Positions 33,310-40,651 of a stretch of DNA of 64,000 nt are shown in pieces. The stretch's first letter is position 1, and the number at the start of each line of letters is the position of its first letter. This DNA is from Planotetraspora silvatica (GTDB lineage: Bacteria > Actinomycetota > Actinomycetes > Streptosporangiales > Streptosporangiaceae): contig NZ_BOOQ01000003.1 of NCBI RefSeq assembly GCF_016863315.1, forward strand, positions 186,001 to 250,000. The letters are read 5' to 3'. A program made the translations under genes and the position numbers. The notes beneath the pieces are model-generated. The model saw nothing but the letters and a program-made list of their open reading frames with translations. It made no database searches and was not told the DNA's origin.

Positions 33310-33894
33310 TCACGCGGCGACGGGCAGGGGCTCGGCGGTACGGGAGGCCAGACCGGCGAGCGGGATGAAGGAGATGAGCAGGAAGAGGGCCCCGAGCGGC
33401 ATGAGGTCCTTGTCGAGGTTCGGCACGACGCAGTCGAGCAGGACCAGGACGGGCGTCCAGGCCTTGACCCGACGCTGGACGGCGAGCTGGGCGACGATCG
33501 CGAACTGGCCGACGAAGAAGAGGAGCGGAACGACGGTGTAGACCACGAACAGGACGCCGGGGACGGCCTGGATCCGGTCGAAGTGGACGCCCATGGCGGC
33601 GTGGTCGGCGGAGAGGAAGCCGACCACCATGTCGATGGAGAACTGTGCGACGAGCGACACGATGCCGATGATCCCGATCGTGGCGCTCACTGTGGACAAG
33701 GTGTTCCGTCCCGCCATCCGGCGCATCTGCAGGAATGTCAGGACGAACATGGCCAGGGCCGCGATGAAGGCGAGGTGACCGGTGGTCCAGGCGAGGCCGG
33801 GACCCCTCTCACCATCGAACCCATCGAAGATCCGGATCACTCCGTAGGCCATGGTGAGCAGGGGGGCTGCGACGAACGCGATGCGGGGGTTCAT
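33310..33894 (-). CDS. six-helix membrane protein of unknown function
   Basis: A 194-residue protein with a strong GAGGAG ribosome-binding site. Hydrophobic segments at about 5-22, 37-56, 68-93, 107-136, 145-157 and 163-185 suggest five or six membrane helices; there is no signal peptide and no motif I recognise. It lies upstream of the kinase-regulator pair on the same strand, separated by a hairpin. Confidence 0.75.
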   Translation of the reverse strand: MNPRIAFVAAPLLTMAYGVIRIFDGFDGERGPGLAWTTGHLAFIAALAMFVLTFLQMRRMAGRNTLSTVSATIGIIGIVSLVAQFSIDMVVGFLSADHAAMGVHFDRIQAVPGVLFVVYTVVPLLFFVGQFAIVAQLAVQRRVKAWTPVLVLLDCVVPNLDKDLMPLGALFLLISFIPLAGLASRTAEPLPVAA

Positions 33895-34076
33895 TCGGGG
33901 GACTCCTCAGCGGTTTGGTTACGTCAATGCTGGATTTCTCCAGCCCGAAAGACATCGCCGAGGAGAGCCATCTCGCCGCTCCCTCTCAGGAGGGGGTCGG
34001 CCCCCTCTCATGAGGGGGTCCGGCCCTCGCCGGAGAGGTCCGGCTCCCCCGCGCCGGTGATGCCCCATCCACGACT

Positions 34077-34105
34077 GAGGGCGGGCGTCGCCGACGCCCG
34101 CCCTC
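34077..34105 (-). terminator. long perfect hairpin downstream of the PBP gene
   Basis: GAGGGCGGGCGTCG (34077-34090) and CGACGCCCGCCCTC (34092-34105) are perfect 14-bp arms around one base, about 45 bp after the PBP stop. A second hairpin, CCCCCTCTCATGAGGGGG, lies at 34000-34017. Both fit transcription termination for the minus strand. Confidence 0.7.
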
Positions 34106-34148
34106 AAATCACCGCTCTTTCAGAGCTCTGTCGCGGTCCTCCGTCGTG

Positions 34149-36407
34149 TCACTGACCGGTGCCGGTGCCGGTGCCGGTGCCTGTGCCTGTGCCGCCGTTA
34201 CCTGGACCGCCGTTACCTGGACCGCCGTTGCCCGGACCGCCGTTGCCGGGGCCGCCCGGACCGCCGGGGCCGCCGGGGCCGCCGTTCGGCGGCTCGTCGA
34301 TGTGGGGAGCGCATCCGGTGCCACAGCCGCCGAAGCGTGCGGTGTTCACCGGGGTGAAGTTCGTCGCCTCGGTGCCCTTCAGGGCGTCGATCATCGTGTC
34401 CTTCCAGATGCGGCCGGAGACGTCCGCCCCGAAGATGACGCTGTAGTACCTGCCGCCGATGGTCACGTTGTTCAGCTTGTGGGTGGCCGCTCCGCGAGGG
34501 TCGCCCAGGCTGACAGCGCCGGCCAGGTCGGGGGTGAAGCCGGCGAACCACGCGGTCGAGGAGTCGTCGCTCGTGCCGGTCTTGCCCGCCGCGTCACGGC
34601 CGATTCCGCCGACGGCGCTCATGGTGCCCTGAGGGCCGAAGACTCCCGTCAGGATGTTCGCGGCCGCGTCCGCGACCTCCGGGTCCAAAGCCTGCTTGCA
34701 CTTCGGCTTGTACGTGGTGGTCTTGCCGTTGCGGTCGGTGATCGCGGTGACGGCCTGGGGCGGGCAGTACATTCCCCGCGCACCGATGGCGGCGTACGCG
34801 GTGGCGAGGGTCACCGGGTCCATCTCGTTGATGCCGAGTGTGAAGGTCTCGTACTCCTGCAGTGGTTGTCCGTCGGCGCGCTTGATGCCCAGCGACTTGG
34901 CCGTCTTGACCACGTCGCACAGGCCGACCTTCTGCTCCAGCGAGACGAAGAAGGTGTTGACCGACTGCCAGGTTCCGGTCTGCAGGGTCTTGAACCCGCC
35001 CGACCCCTCGTCGTTGGTGACGGTGTGGGTCGGGTCGCCGATGCTCTCGCCCTTGCAGTTCTTGAAGGCCGCATAGCCGGGCGCGGTGTAACCCGCGGGG
35101 CTCTGGATGCCGTCATTGAGCTTCCAGCCCTGCTTGAGGGCGGTGAGCAGCGTGAAGACCTTGAAGGTCGAGCCGGCCTGGAAGCCCGTGCCGCCGCCGT
35201 GGGCGACGTTGGCCACCACGTTGTAGGAGATCTGCTTCTTGCGTTTGTTGGTGCCGTACTTCCGGCTGGCCGCCATGGCCTTGATCTTGCCGGTTCCCGG
35301 CTCGACGAGGGCTTCGGACGCGACCGGGTTGTCGGTGGCGTAGACGCGGTCCTTGATGGCCTTGTCGGCCGACGCCTGCATCTTCGGGTCGAGCGTGGTC
35401 TTGATGGTCAGGCCGCCGCGCTTGAGGAACTGGTCGCGGGCGTCCGCCGTCTTGCCGAAGGCGCTGAACGCGGGGTTGGTGAGGATGTCGGCGCGCACGT
35501 ACATGCAGAAGTAGGGGTACTTGCTGGACTCGCATCCGCCGGGGAGGGGGGTGTCCTTGTACCCCAGCGGCTTCTTCTTGGCCGCCGCGGCCTGCTCCGG
35601 TGTGATCTTCTTGAGCTCCGCCATCCGGTCGAGCACGGTGTTGCGCCGCGCCAGCAGCCGGTCCTGGCTCTTCTTCCCGGCCGAGGGGTCGGTGCTGTTG
35701 GGCTGCTGTACGGCTCCCGCCAGCGTCGCCGCCTGGGTCAGGGTCAGCCGGGACGCCGACACCCCGAAGAACCGCTTGGCCGCGGCCTCGATCCCGTTGG
35801 CCCCCGCGCCGAAGTAGGCGATGTTCAGGTACTTCTCGAGGATCTGGTCCTTGGTGTACTTCCGCTCCAGGCCCATCGCGTACCGAAGCTCGCTGAGCTT
35901 GCGCCCGTAGCTCGGCTGCAGGGCCTGCTCCTGCTCTTCCTTGGTCGTGGCCTTGTTGAGCAGCACCTGCTTGACGTACTGCTGGGTGATGCTGGAGCCC
36001 CCCTGGCTCACCCCACCCGCGATCAGGTTCTTGGACAGGGCGCGGACCGTGCCCTCGAGGTCGATCGGCCCGTGCTGGTAGAAGCGGTAGTCCTCGATCG
36101 AGATGATCGCCGTCTTCATCACGTCGGCCACATGGTCGAGCGAGACGCTCACCCGGTACTGGTCGTAGAACTGGGCGATCTGGCGGCCGTTCGCGTCCAC
36201 CACGGTCGACTTCTCAGGCAACGGGGGTTCGACGAGGTCGGCCGGATTGATGTCCAGGTCGTTCGACGCGGTGACGATCCCGACGCCGATGCCCCCGATC
36301 GCCGGCAACGAGATCCCCGCCACCAGGGCGCCCCCGGCTACACCGAGCGCCAGGAGCAGTGCGAGGCCTCGACCAATCCTTGTCCGAAATATCCCCCGTG
36401 TTGGCAT
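34149..36407 (-). CDS. bifunctional penicillin-binding protein (class A, PonA-like)
   Basis: A 752-residue peptidoglycan synthase. A membrane anchor spans about 13-46. The glycosyltransferase domain (about 70-245) has Glu-Asp-Tyr-Arg-Phe-Tyr-Gln-His-Gly with catalytic Glu105, and Gly-Gly-Ser-Ser-Ile-Thr-Gln-Gln. The transpeptidase domain has Ser413-Thr-Phe-Lys416, Ser482-Val-Asn484 and Lys609-Thr-Gly611. It polymerises and cross-links cell wall glycan on the outer face of the membrane. The last 45 residues are a Gly/Pro/Asn then Gly-Thr repeat tail. Four cysteines near 292-301 and 695-699 could form disulfides. Confidence 0.95.
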   Translation of the reverse strand: MPTRGIFRTRIGRGLALLLALGVAGGALVAGISLPAIGGIGVGIVTASNDLDINPADLVEPPLPEKSTVVDANGRQIAQFYDQYRVSVSLDHVADVMKTAIISIEDYRFYQHGPIDLEGTVRALSKNLIAGGVSQGGSSITQQYVKQVLLNKATTKEEQEQALQPSYGRKLSELRYAMGLERKYTKDQILEKYLNIAYFGAGANGIEAAAKRFFGVSASRLTLTQAATLAGAVQQPNSTDPSAGKKSQDRLLARRNTVLDRMAELKKITPEQAAAAKKKPLGYKDTPLPGGCESSKYPYFCMYVRADILTNPAFSAFGKTADARDQFLKRGGLTIKTTLDPKMQASADKAIKDRVYATDNPVASEALVEPGTGKIKAMAASRKYGTNKRKKQISYNVVANVAHGGGTGFQAGSTFKVFTLLTALKQGWKLNDGIQSPAGYTAPGYAAFKNCKGESIGDPTHTVTNDEGSGGFKTLQTGTWQSVNTFFVSLEQKVGLCDVVKTAKSLGIKRADGQPLQEYETFTLGINEMDPVTLATAYAAIGARGMYCPPQAVTAITDRNGKTTTYKPKCKQALDPEVADAAANILTGVFGPQGTMSAVGGIGRDAAGKTGTSDDSSTAWFAGFTPDLAGAVSLGDPRGAATHKLNNVTIGGRYYSVIFGADVSGRIWKDTMIDALKGTEATNFTPVNTARFGGCGTGCAPHIDEPPNGGPGGPGGPGGPGNGGPGNGGPGNGGPGNGGTGTGTGTGTGTGQ
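34152..34285. repeat. low-complexity Gly/Pro/Asn/Thr coding repeat
   Basis: The 3' end of the PBP gene consists of short 6-, 12- and 18-bp direct repeats coding Gly-Thr, Gly-Asn-Gly-Gly-Pro and Gly-Gly-Pro units. Such DNA is prone to slippage, so tail length may vary between strains. Confidence 0.7.
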
Positions 36408-36602
36408 ACAACTCAGGTTATTAGGCTAAAGGGACTTGTGTGGCTGCCATGGAACGGAACGTATGGGCCAATCCGGGCGACCTATAGATCGACTTCCGGG
36501 CCGGCCCCAGTCACTCGTCCGGTACCGGACCGACAGCCGCCTCCGTAGCTCTCCTGTCCTGAGCACCCCCGCTGACACGGATCGGGAGTCCGTGGACGCG
36601 AG
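36408..36602. other. gap without a gene
   Basis: This region holds the promoter of the PBP gene and the downstream end of the XRE/MmyB regulator transcript. I see no gene or remnant. Confidence 0.4.
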
Positions 36603-37391
36603 TCACTCCTCGTCCGCGGCGAGGATGCTCAGCAGGGACAGAGCCTCCTCGGCTGAGCTGCCGGGGTCGGCGTGGCAGACGAAGAGCAGCACACCGGGAG
36701 CGCTCTGAACGGACAGCGTGTCGTGCCGGAGATTCATCGAGCCGAGCTCGCGATGGTGCATGTGTTTGTACTCGTCGGCGTGAATGTCCCGGTGAGACCA
36801 CATCCGGCGGAAATCCGTGCTTTCCGAGGAGAGCTCGTCGACCAGGTCGCGCAGGGCGGGGGTGTCGTCGTCGGCTTCGGCGGCGGCGGCGCGGAGGTGG
36901 GCCACCTTCGAGCGGGCTTCCCGCTCCCAGTTGGGAAAGAACTCGTGGGCGCCGGGGGCGAGGAACGCGTGGCGCATCAGGTTGTCGGTGTGATCCATGC
37001 CTTTGAACAGCACGCGCGCCATGCGGTTGGCGGCGAGCACGTCCAGCCGGTGGTTCACGGCGAACACCGGAGCGTGGTACCAGTTCTCCACGGTCTTCTG
37101 CAGATTCCGGGAGATCTGGTTCCGCTCCGACTGGTGCGCGAGCCGGTACAGGTGATCGGCGGATTCGGTGTCGAGGTCGTAGACGCGTGCCAGGGCACTG
37201 AGGACGTGATCGGGCGGATGGGATTCCTGCCCCTGCTCCAGCCGGGTGTAGTAGGCCGGACTGATGCCTGCCATGATGGCCACCTCTTCGCGTCGCAATC
37301 CCGGCAGTTGCCGGTGGCCACGCAGCCGCATCAGTGTGTCCATGGGGGCCGTGTTGCGAAGGGCGCGAAGCAAGTCAGCTAGTACTTCCAC
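36603..37391 (-). CDS. XRE regulator with MmyB-like ligand-binding domain
   Basis: A 262-residue regulator with a GTG start. It has the XRE helix-turn-helix (about 25-75; Leu-Arg-Arg-Glu-Glu-Val-Ala-Ile-Met-Ala-Gly-Ile-Ser-Pro-Ala-Tyr-Tyr-Thr-Arg-Leu) and an MmyB-type pocket (about 100-255) with Asn-His-Arg-Leu-Asp-Val-Leu-Ala-Ala-Asn-Arg-Met-Ala-Arg and Asp-Phe-Arg-Arg-Met-Trp-Ser-His. It has no SDR neighbour. Its promoter holds a palindrome with the same core as that of the regulator at 10046. Confidence 0.92.
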   Translation of the reverse strand: MEVLADLLRALRNTAPMDTLMRLRGHRQLPGLRREEVAIMAGISPAYYTRLEQGQESHPPDHVLSALARVYDLDTESADHLYRLAHQSERNQISRNLQKTVENWYHAPVFAVNHRLDVLAANRMARVLFKGMDHTDNLMRHAFLAPGAHEFFPNWEREARSKVAHLRAAAAEADDDTPALRDLVDELSSESTDFRRMWSHRDIHADEYKHMHHRELGSMNLRHDTLSVQSAPGVLLFVCHADPGSSAEEALSLLSILAADEE

Positions 37392-37427
37392 TCCGTCACG
37401 TTATGGCGTATCCGGCCTGCTTACGAG

Positions 37428-37442
37428 GGGTGTGTCACACCC
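37428..37442. promoter_or_regulatory. palindrome upstream of XRE/MmyB regulator 2
   Basis: GGGTGTGTCACACCC is a perfect 7-bp-arm palindrome 37-51 bp upstream of the start at 37391. It matches GGGCGTGATACACCC at 10900-10914 at 13 of 15 positions. Confidence 0.65.
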
Positions 37443-37488
37443 AGGATGGGAGGCCGGCCCGTCGGTTCACGACGTGCCGCTACCACCA

Positions 37489-38145
37489 TCAGAGGCCGCG
37501 GCGGCACCGGACCGCGACCACGGAGATCCAGAGCATCGCGGTGATGGCGCCGACCGCCAGGGTCAGGGACCCGGCCTCGCCTCCGCCCATCGCCCAGCCG
37601 TCGCCGATCAGAAGGGCGGTGCCGGCGACGCGGGAGGCGATGGCGTGGCCGCGGTTCCCCGCGCGGCTGAAGTGACGGCCCAGGACGTAGCAGGCGGCGA
37701 TCAGGGCGGTGAAGGCGACCGACCCGGCGGCCATGTGGCCGTAGCTGTGCCAGGTGAGCGGCTCGGTCATCCCACGGGGAGTGCCGACGGGGAAGCCGTC
37801 GGACGGATCCATGACGAAGACTCCCGCGGCGATCATGCCGAGGCCGTTGACCCGGATCAGCCATGGCGCCCATGTGCCCCCGGGGGTGCCGCGCAGGGCC
37901 CGGCGCAGGCCGGTCGCCCCGGCGAGTGTCAGGACGCCGGCGAGCAGGAAGTTGGCGATCTGCAGCCAGCCGAGGGCGCCGTTGCTCAGCATGCTCAGCG
38001 GGTGGCGGGTCAGGTCGAAGCCCTCGCGGGTGGCTGCGTGGGCCAGGGAGACGGCCGCCCACACGGGCGCCGCGACGGCCGCGCAGGTGAGCAGGGAGCG
38101 GGTGGAGGCCGATGTGGACAGGGTGGGGGTATGGACGGCGGTCAT
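37489..38145 (-). CDS. DUF998-family membrane protein
   Basis: A 218-residue protein starting at the ATG at 38145; the longer open frame upstream is antisense to the YCII and sigma genes. It has about six hydrophobic helices, with Gly-Phe-Asp-Leu-Thr-Arg-His-Pro-Leu-Ser-Met-Leu-Ser-Asn-Gly (about 47-61) and Phe-Pro-Val-Gly-Thr-Pro-Arg-Gly-Met-Thr (about 118-127), which are typical of DUF998 proteins. Function unknown. It is divergent from the YCII > ECF42-fusion operon. Confidence 0.88.
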   Translation of the reverse strand: MTAVHTPTLSTSASTRSLLTCAAVAAPVWAAVSLAHAATREGFDLTRHPLSMLSNGALGWLQIANFLLAGVLTLAGATGLRRALRGTPGGTWAPWLIRVNGLGMIAAGVFVMDPSDGFPVGTPRGMTEPLTWHSYGHMAAGSVAFTALIAACYVLGRHFSRAGNRGHAIASRVAGTALLIGDGWAMGGGEAGSLTLAVGAITAMLWISVVAVRCRRGL

Positions 38146-38289
38146 GGTCGACGCCTTTCTCGGGACTCGTTGTGTGCGGTTCTCACTCCCGCGTCGATCC
38201 GGCGATGTGACAGGGAACGCCGTCATTCCCTGTCGTATGGTTCGTTCGACGTAGTGGCGGAACAGCCGAAGAGAGAAGGAGACAGATCC

Positions 38290-38613
38290 ATGCGCTACCT
38301 GATGATCAGCAAGGACTCCGGCGCCGCCCCCGACGAGAGGCTGTACGTCGAGATGGGCAAGTTCGTCGAGGAGTTGACCGCCGCGGGCGTCCTGCTGGCC
38401 ACCGGCGGCCTCGAGGCGGGCGGTGTCCGCGTGACGTCCTCCGGCGAGGAGATCACGGTGACGGACGGGCCGTTCGCCGAGGCCAAGGAGGCCGTGGCCG
38501 GCTTCGCGCTGGTCGAGGTCCGCTCCAAGGAGGAGGCGATCGAGCTGACCCGTCGCTTCCGCAAGATCGTCGGTGACGGCGAGAGCGTGATCCAGCAGGT
38601 CTTCGGCCCCTGA
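38290..38613 (+). CDS. YCII-domain (DGPF) protein
   Basis: A 107-residue protein starting at the ATG at 38290. Met-Arg-Tyr-Leu-Met-Ile-Ser-Lys and Thr-Asp-Gly-Pro-Phe-Ala-Glu-Ala-Lys-Glu (about 58-67) mark the DGPF/YCII family. It is 12 bp upstream of the ECF42 fusion gene, the usual pairing. A second copy of the pairing is at 2069-3649. Confidence 0.93.
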   Translation: MRYLMISKDSGAAPDERLYVEMGKFVEELTAAGVLLATGGLEAGGVRVTSSGEEITVTDGPFAEAKEAVAGFALVEVRSKEEAIELTRRFRKIVGDGESVIQQVFGP

Positions 38614-38625
38614 GGTGCTGTCATC

Positions 38626-40638
38626 GTGCCTGTGACGGACGCCCATCGCACGATCGATGCGGTCTGGAAATTCGAGTCGGCCAGGATCATCGCCGGGCTC
38701 ACACGGATGGTGCACGACGTCGGCCTCGCCGAGGAGCTGGCCCAGGACGCGCTCGTCTCCGCGCTCGAGCAGTGGCCGGAGTCGGGAGTCCCGGACAACC
38801 CCGGGGCCTGGCTGACGGCCGTCGCCAAGCGCCGTGCCATCGATCACATCCGGCGGTCCCAGCGCCTCGAACGCAGGCACGAGCAGCTCACCCACGAGCT
38901 GGATCAGCCGCAGGACCCTGAGCGTGACGACGTCCTGCGGCTGATGTTCGTCTCGTGCCATCCCGTGCTGCCGACCGACGCGAGGGTTGCGCTGACGCTC
39001 CGGCTCCTCGGCGGTCTGACGGCTGAGGAGATCGCGCGGGCGTTCCTCGTCAACGAGCCGAGGATCGCCCGGCGCATCGCCGGGGCGAAGCGGACCCTCG
39101 CCGAGGAACAGGTGCCGTTCGAGCTGCCCGACGAGTCAGAGCTGCCCGGTCTGCTGTCGTCGGTGCTCGAGGTCATCTACCTGATCTTCAACGAGGGCTA
39201 TTCGGCGACGTCAGGGGACGATCTGATGCGGCCGGGGCTCTGTCTCGAAGCGCTGCGGCTCGGCCGGCTGCTGGCGGAGCTCGCACCGTACGAGGCCGAG
39301 GTGCACGGGCTGGTCGCCCTGATGGAGATACAGGCGTCCCGCTCGGCGGCGCGGACCGGGCCGACGGGTGAGCCCGTCCAGTTGCACGAGCAGAATCGGG
39401 GCCGATGGGATCCGCTGCTCATCCGCCGCGGTTTCACCGCGATGTTGCGGGCGCGGGAGGTCGGCGGCACGCCCGGCCCGTATGTGCTGCAGGCGGCGAT
39501 CGCCGTGTGTCACGCGCAGGCACGGACTCCTGAGGACACCGACTGGACGCAGATCGCGGCCCTGTACGCGGCGCTCGCCCGCCTGCTGCCGACGCCGATC
39601 GTTCAGCTGAACAGGGCCGTCGCGCTCGGGATGGCGCACGGTCCGCAGGCAGGGCTCGACCTGGTGGACTCCCTGATCGACGACCCCGCGTTGCGGGACT
39701 ACCACCTTCTCCCGAGTGTCAGGGGTGATCTCCTGGCCAGGCTCGGACGGTACGACGAGGCGCGCCTGGAATTCGAGCGGGCGGCCTCCCTCGCCAGGAA
39801 TGTCGCCGAGCGTGCCTTTCTGCGGCGTCGCGCGGACGAGCTCGTCGTCACCCCCGCGTCGGATGGCACTCCCGCGTCGGATGGCACTCCCGTGTCGGGT
39901 GTCGCCCTCGCGTCGGGTGTCACTCTCGCGGAGGCCGCGCAGGATTTCCTGGGACGCGGCGATCTGGATCCCGAGACGATCCGCTCGTACGGTCAGACGC
40001 TGCGACGCCTGCGCCTGACCTTGGGGGATCGGATGCCGCTGGACTCTCTGACCGCCGACCAGGTGGCCCGGGTGTTCGCGACGGCCTGGGGTGAGGCCGC
40101 GGCCACGACGTGGAATCGGCATCGGTCGGCCGTCAGGTCGTTCGGCGCCTGGGCGTCCCTGGACGATCTCGCCGGGGGCCTCGACCGGCGCGCCGAGACC
40201 CGTCCCCGGACGGAGACGATCAGCGCGGCACAGCTTGACGTGCTCTGGAGCCGTCCCGGCCTGCCGCTGCGCGAGCGGACCCTGTGGCGGCTCCTGCACG
40301 AGTCGGCGGCGGGGGTGACGGCGGCCCTGTCCCTGAACGTCGAGGACCTGGACCTGGAGGATCGGCGGGCCCGGGCGGACGGCACCTGGGTGAGCTGGCG
40401 TTCCGAGACCGCCAGGCTTCTCCCCCATCTGGTGGCCGGTCGAACCCGGGGCCCGTTGTTCCTCGCGGAGCGGCGGCCGGGACCGTCCCGGATGCCGGCG
40501 GCGGCCGACCTGTGCCCGCAGACGGGTCGCGGCCGACTGTCGTACGCGCGCGCCGAGTACCTCTTCAAGCAGGCCACCAAGCCACTGGACCCGGCGGGTG
40601 ACGGCTACACCCTCCGGCGACTCAAGCCCCGGGACTGA
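38626..40638 (+). CDS. ECF42 sigma factor fused to a degenerate tyrosine-recombinase domain
   Basis: A 670-residue protein with a GTG start. Residues 1-405 are a complete ECF42 sigma factor: region 2 (about 12-80), region 4 (about 115-160), the Leu-Ile-Phe-Asn-Glu-Gly-Tyr motif at 186-192 and a TPR-like extension. Residues 411-434 are a repetitive Ala-Ser-Asp-Gly-Thr-Pro linker. From 436 on the sequence resembles a phage-type integrase: core-binding domain (Asp-Pro-Glu-Thr-Ile-Arg-Ser-Tyr, 448-455) and catalytic-domain blocks (Leu-Asn-Val-Glu-Asp-Leu-Asp-Leu at 570-577; Thr-Ala-Arg-Leu-Leu-Pro at 595-600; Arg-Leu-Ser-Tyr at 637-640). The first catalytic Arg is replaced by Gly563, and the protein stops just where His-x-Leu-Arg-His would start, so it cannot recombine DNA. 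The domain may bind DNA. Confidence 0.82.
   Translation: MPVTDAHRTIDAVWKFESARIIAGLTRMVHDVGLAEELAQDALVSALEQWPESGVPDNPGAWLTAVAKRRAIDHIRRSQRLERRHEQLTHELDQPQDPERDDVLRLMFVSCHPVLPTDARVALTLRLLGGLTAEEIARAFLVNEPRIARRIAGAKRTLAEEQVPFELPDESELPGLLSSVLEVIYLIFNEGYSATSGDDLMRPGLCLEALRLGRLLAELAPYEAEVHGLVALMEIQASRSAARTGPTGEPVQLHEQNRGRWDPLLIRRGFTAMLRAREVGGTPGPYVLQAAIAVCHAQARTPEDTDWTQIAALYAALARLLPTPIVQLNRAVALGMAHGPQAGLDLVDSLIDDPALRDYHLLPSVRGDLLARLGRYDEARLEFERAASLARNVAERAFLRRRADELVVTPASDGTPASDGTPVSGVALASGVTLAEAAQDFLGRGDLDPETIRSYGQTLRRLRLTLGDRMPLDSLTADQVARVFATAWGEAAATTWNRHRSAVRSFGAWASLDDLAGGLDRRAETRPRTETISAAQLDVLWSRPGLPLRERTLWRLLHESAAGVTAALSLNVEDLDLEDRRARADGTWVSWRSETARLLPHLVAGRTRGPLFLAERRPGPSRMPAAADLCPQTGRGRLSYARAEYLFKQATKPLDPAGDGYTLRRLKPRD
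39856..39927 (+). repeat. four 18-bp repeats coding the fusion linker
   Basis: Four consecutive 18-bp units (39856, 39874, 39892, 39910) join the sigma-factor and recombinase-like parts. The first two are identical; the last two differ at several bases. Confidence 0.75.
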
Positions 40639-40651
40639 TCGACGAGCGGCG

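Noticed and set aside
34146-36548. 800-codon open frame on the plus strand
   Set aside because: Antisense shadow of the penicillin-binding protein gene, produced by high third-position GC; no motifs.
38146-38961. 5' extension of the DUF998 frame
   Set aside because: It is antisense to the YCII and sigma-factor genes; a ribosome-binding site precedes the ATG at 38145.
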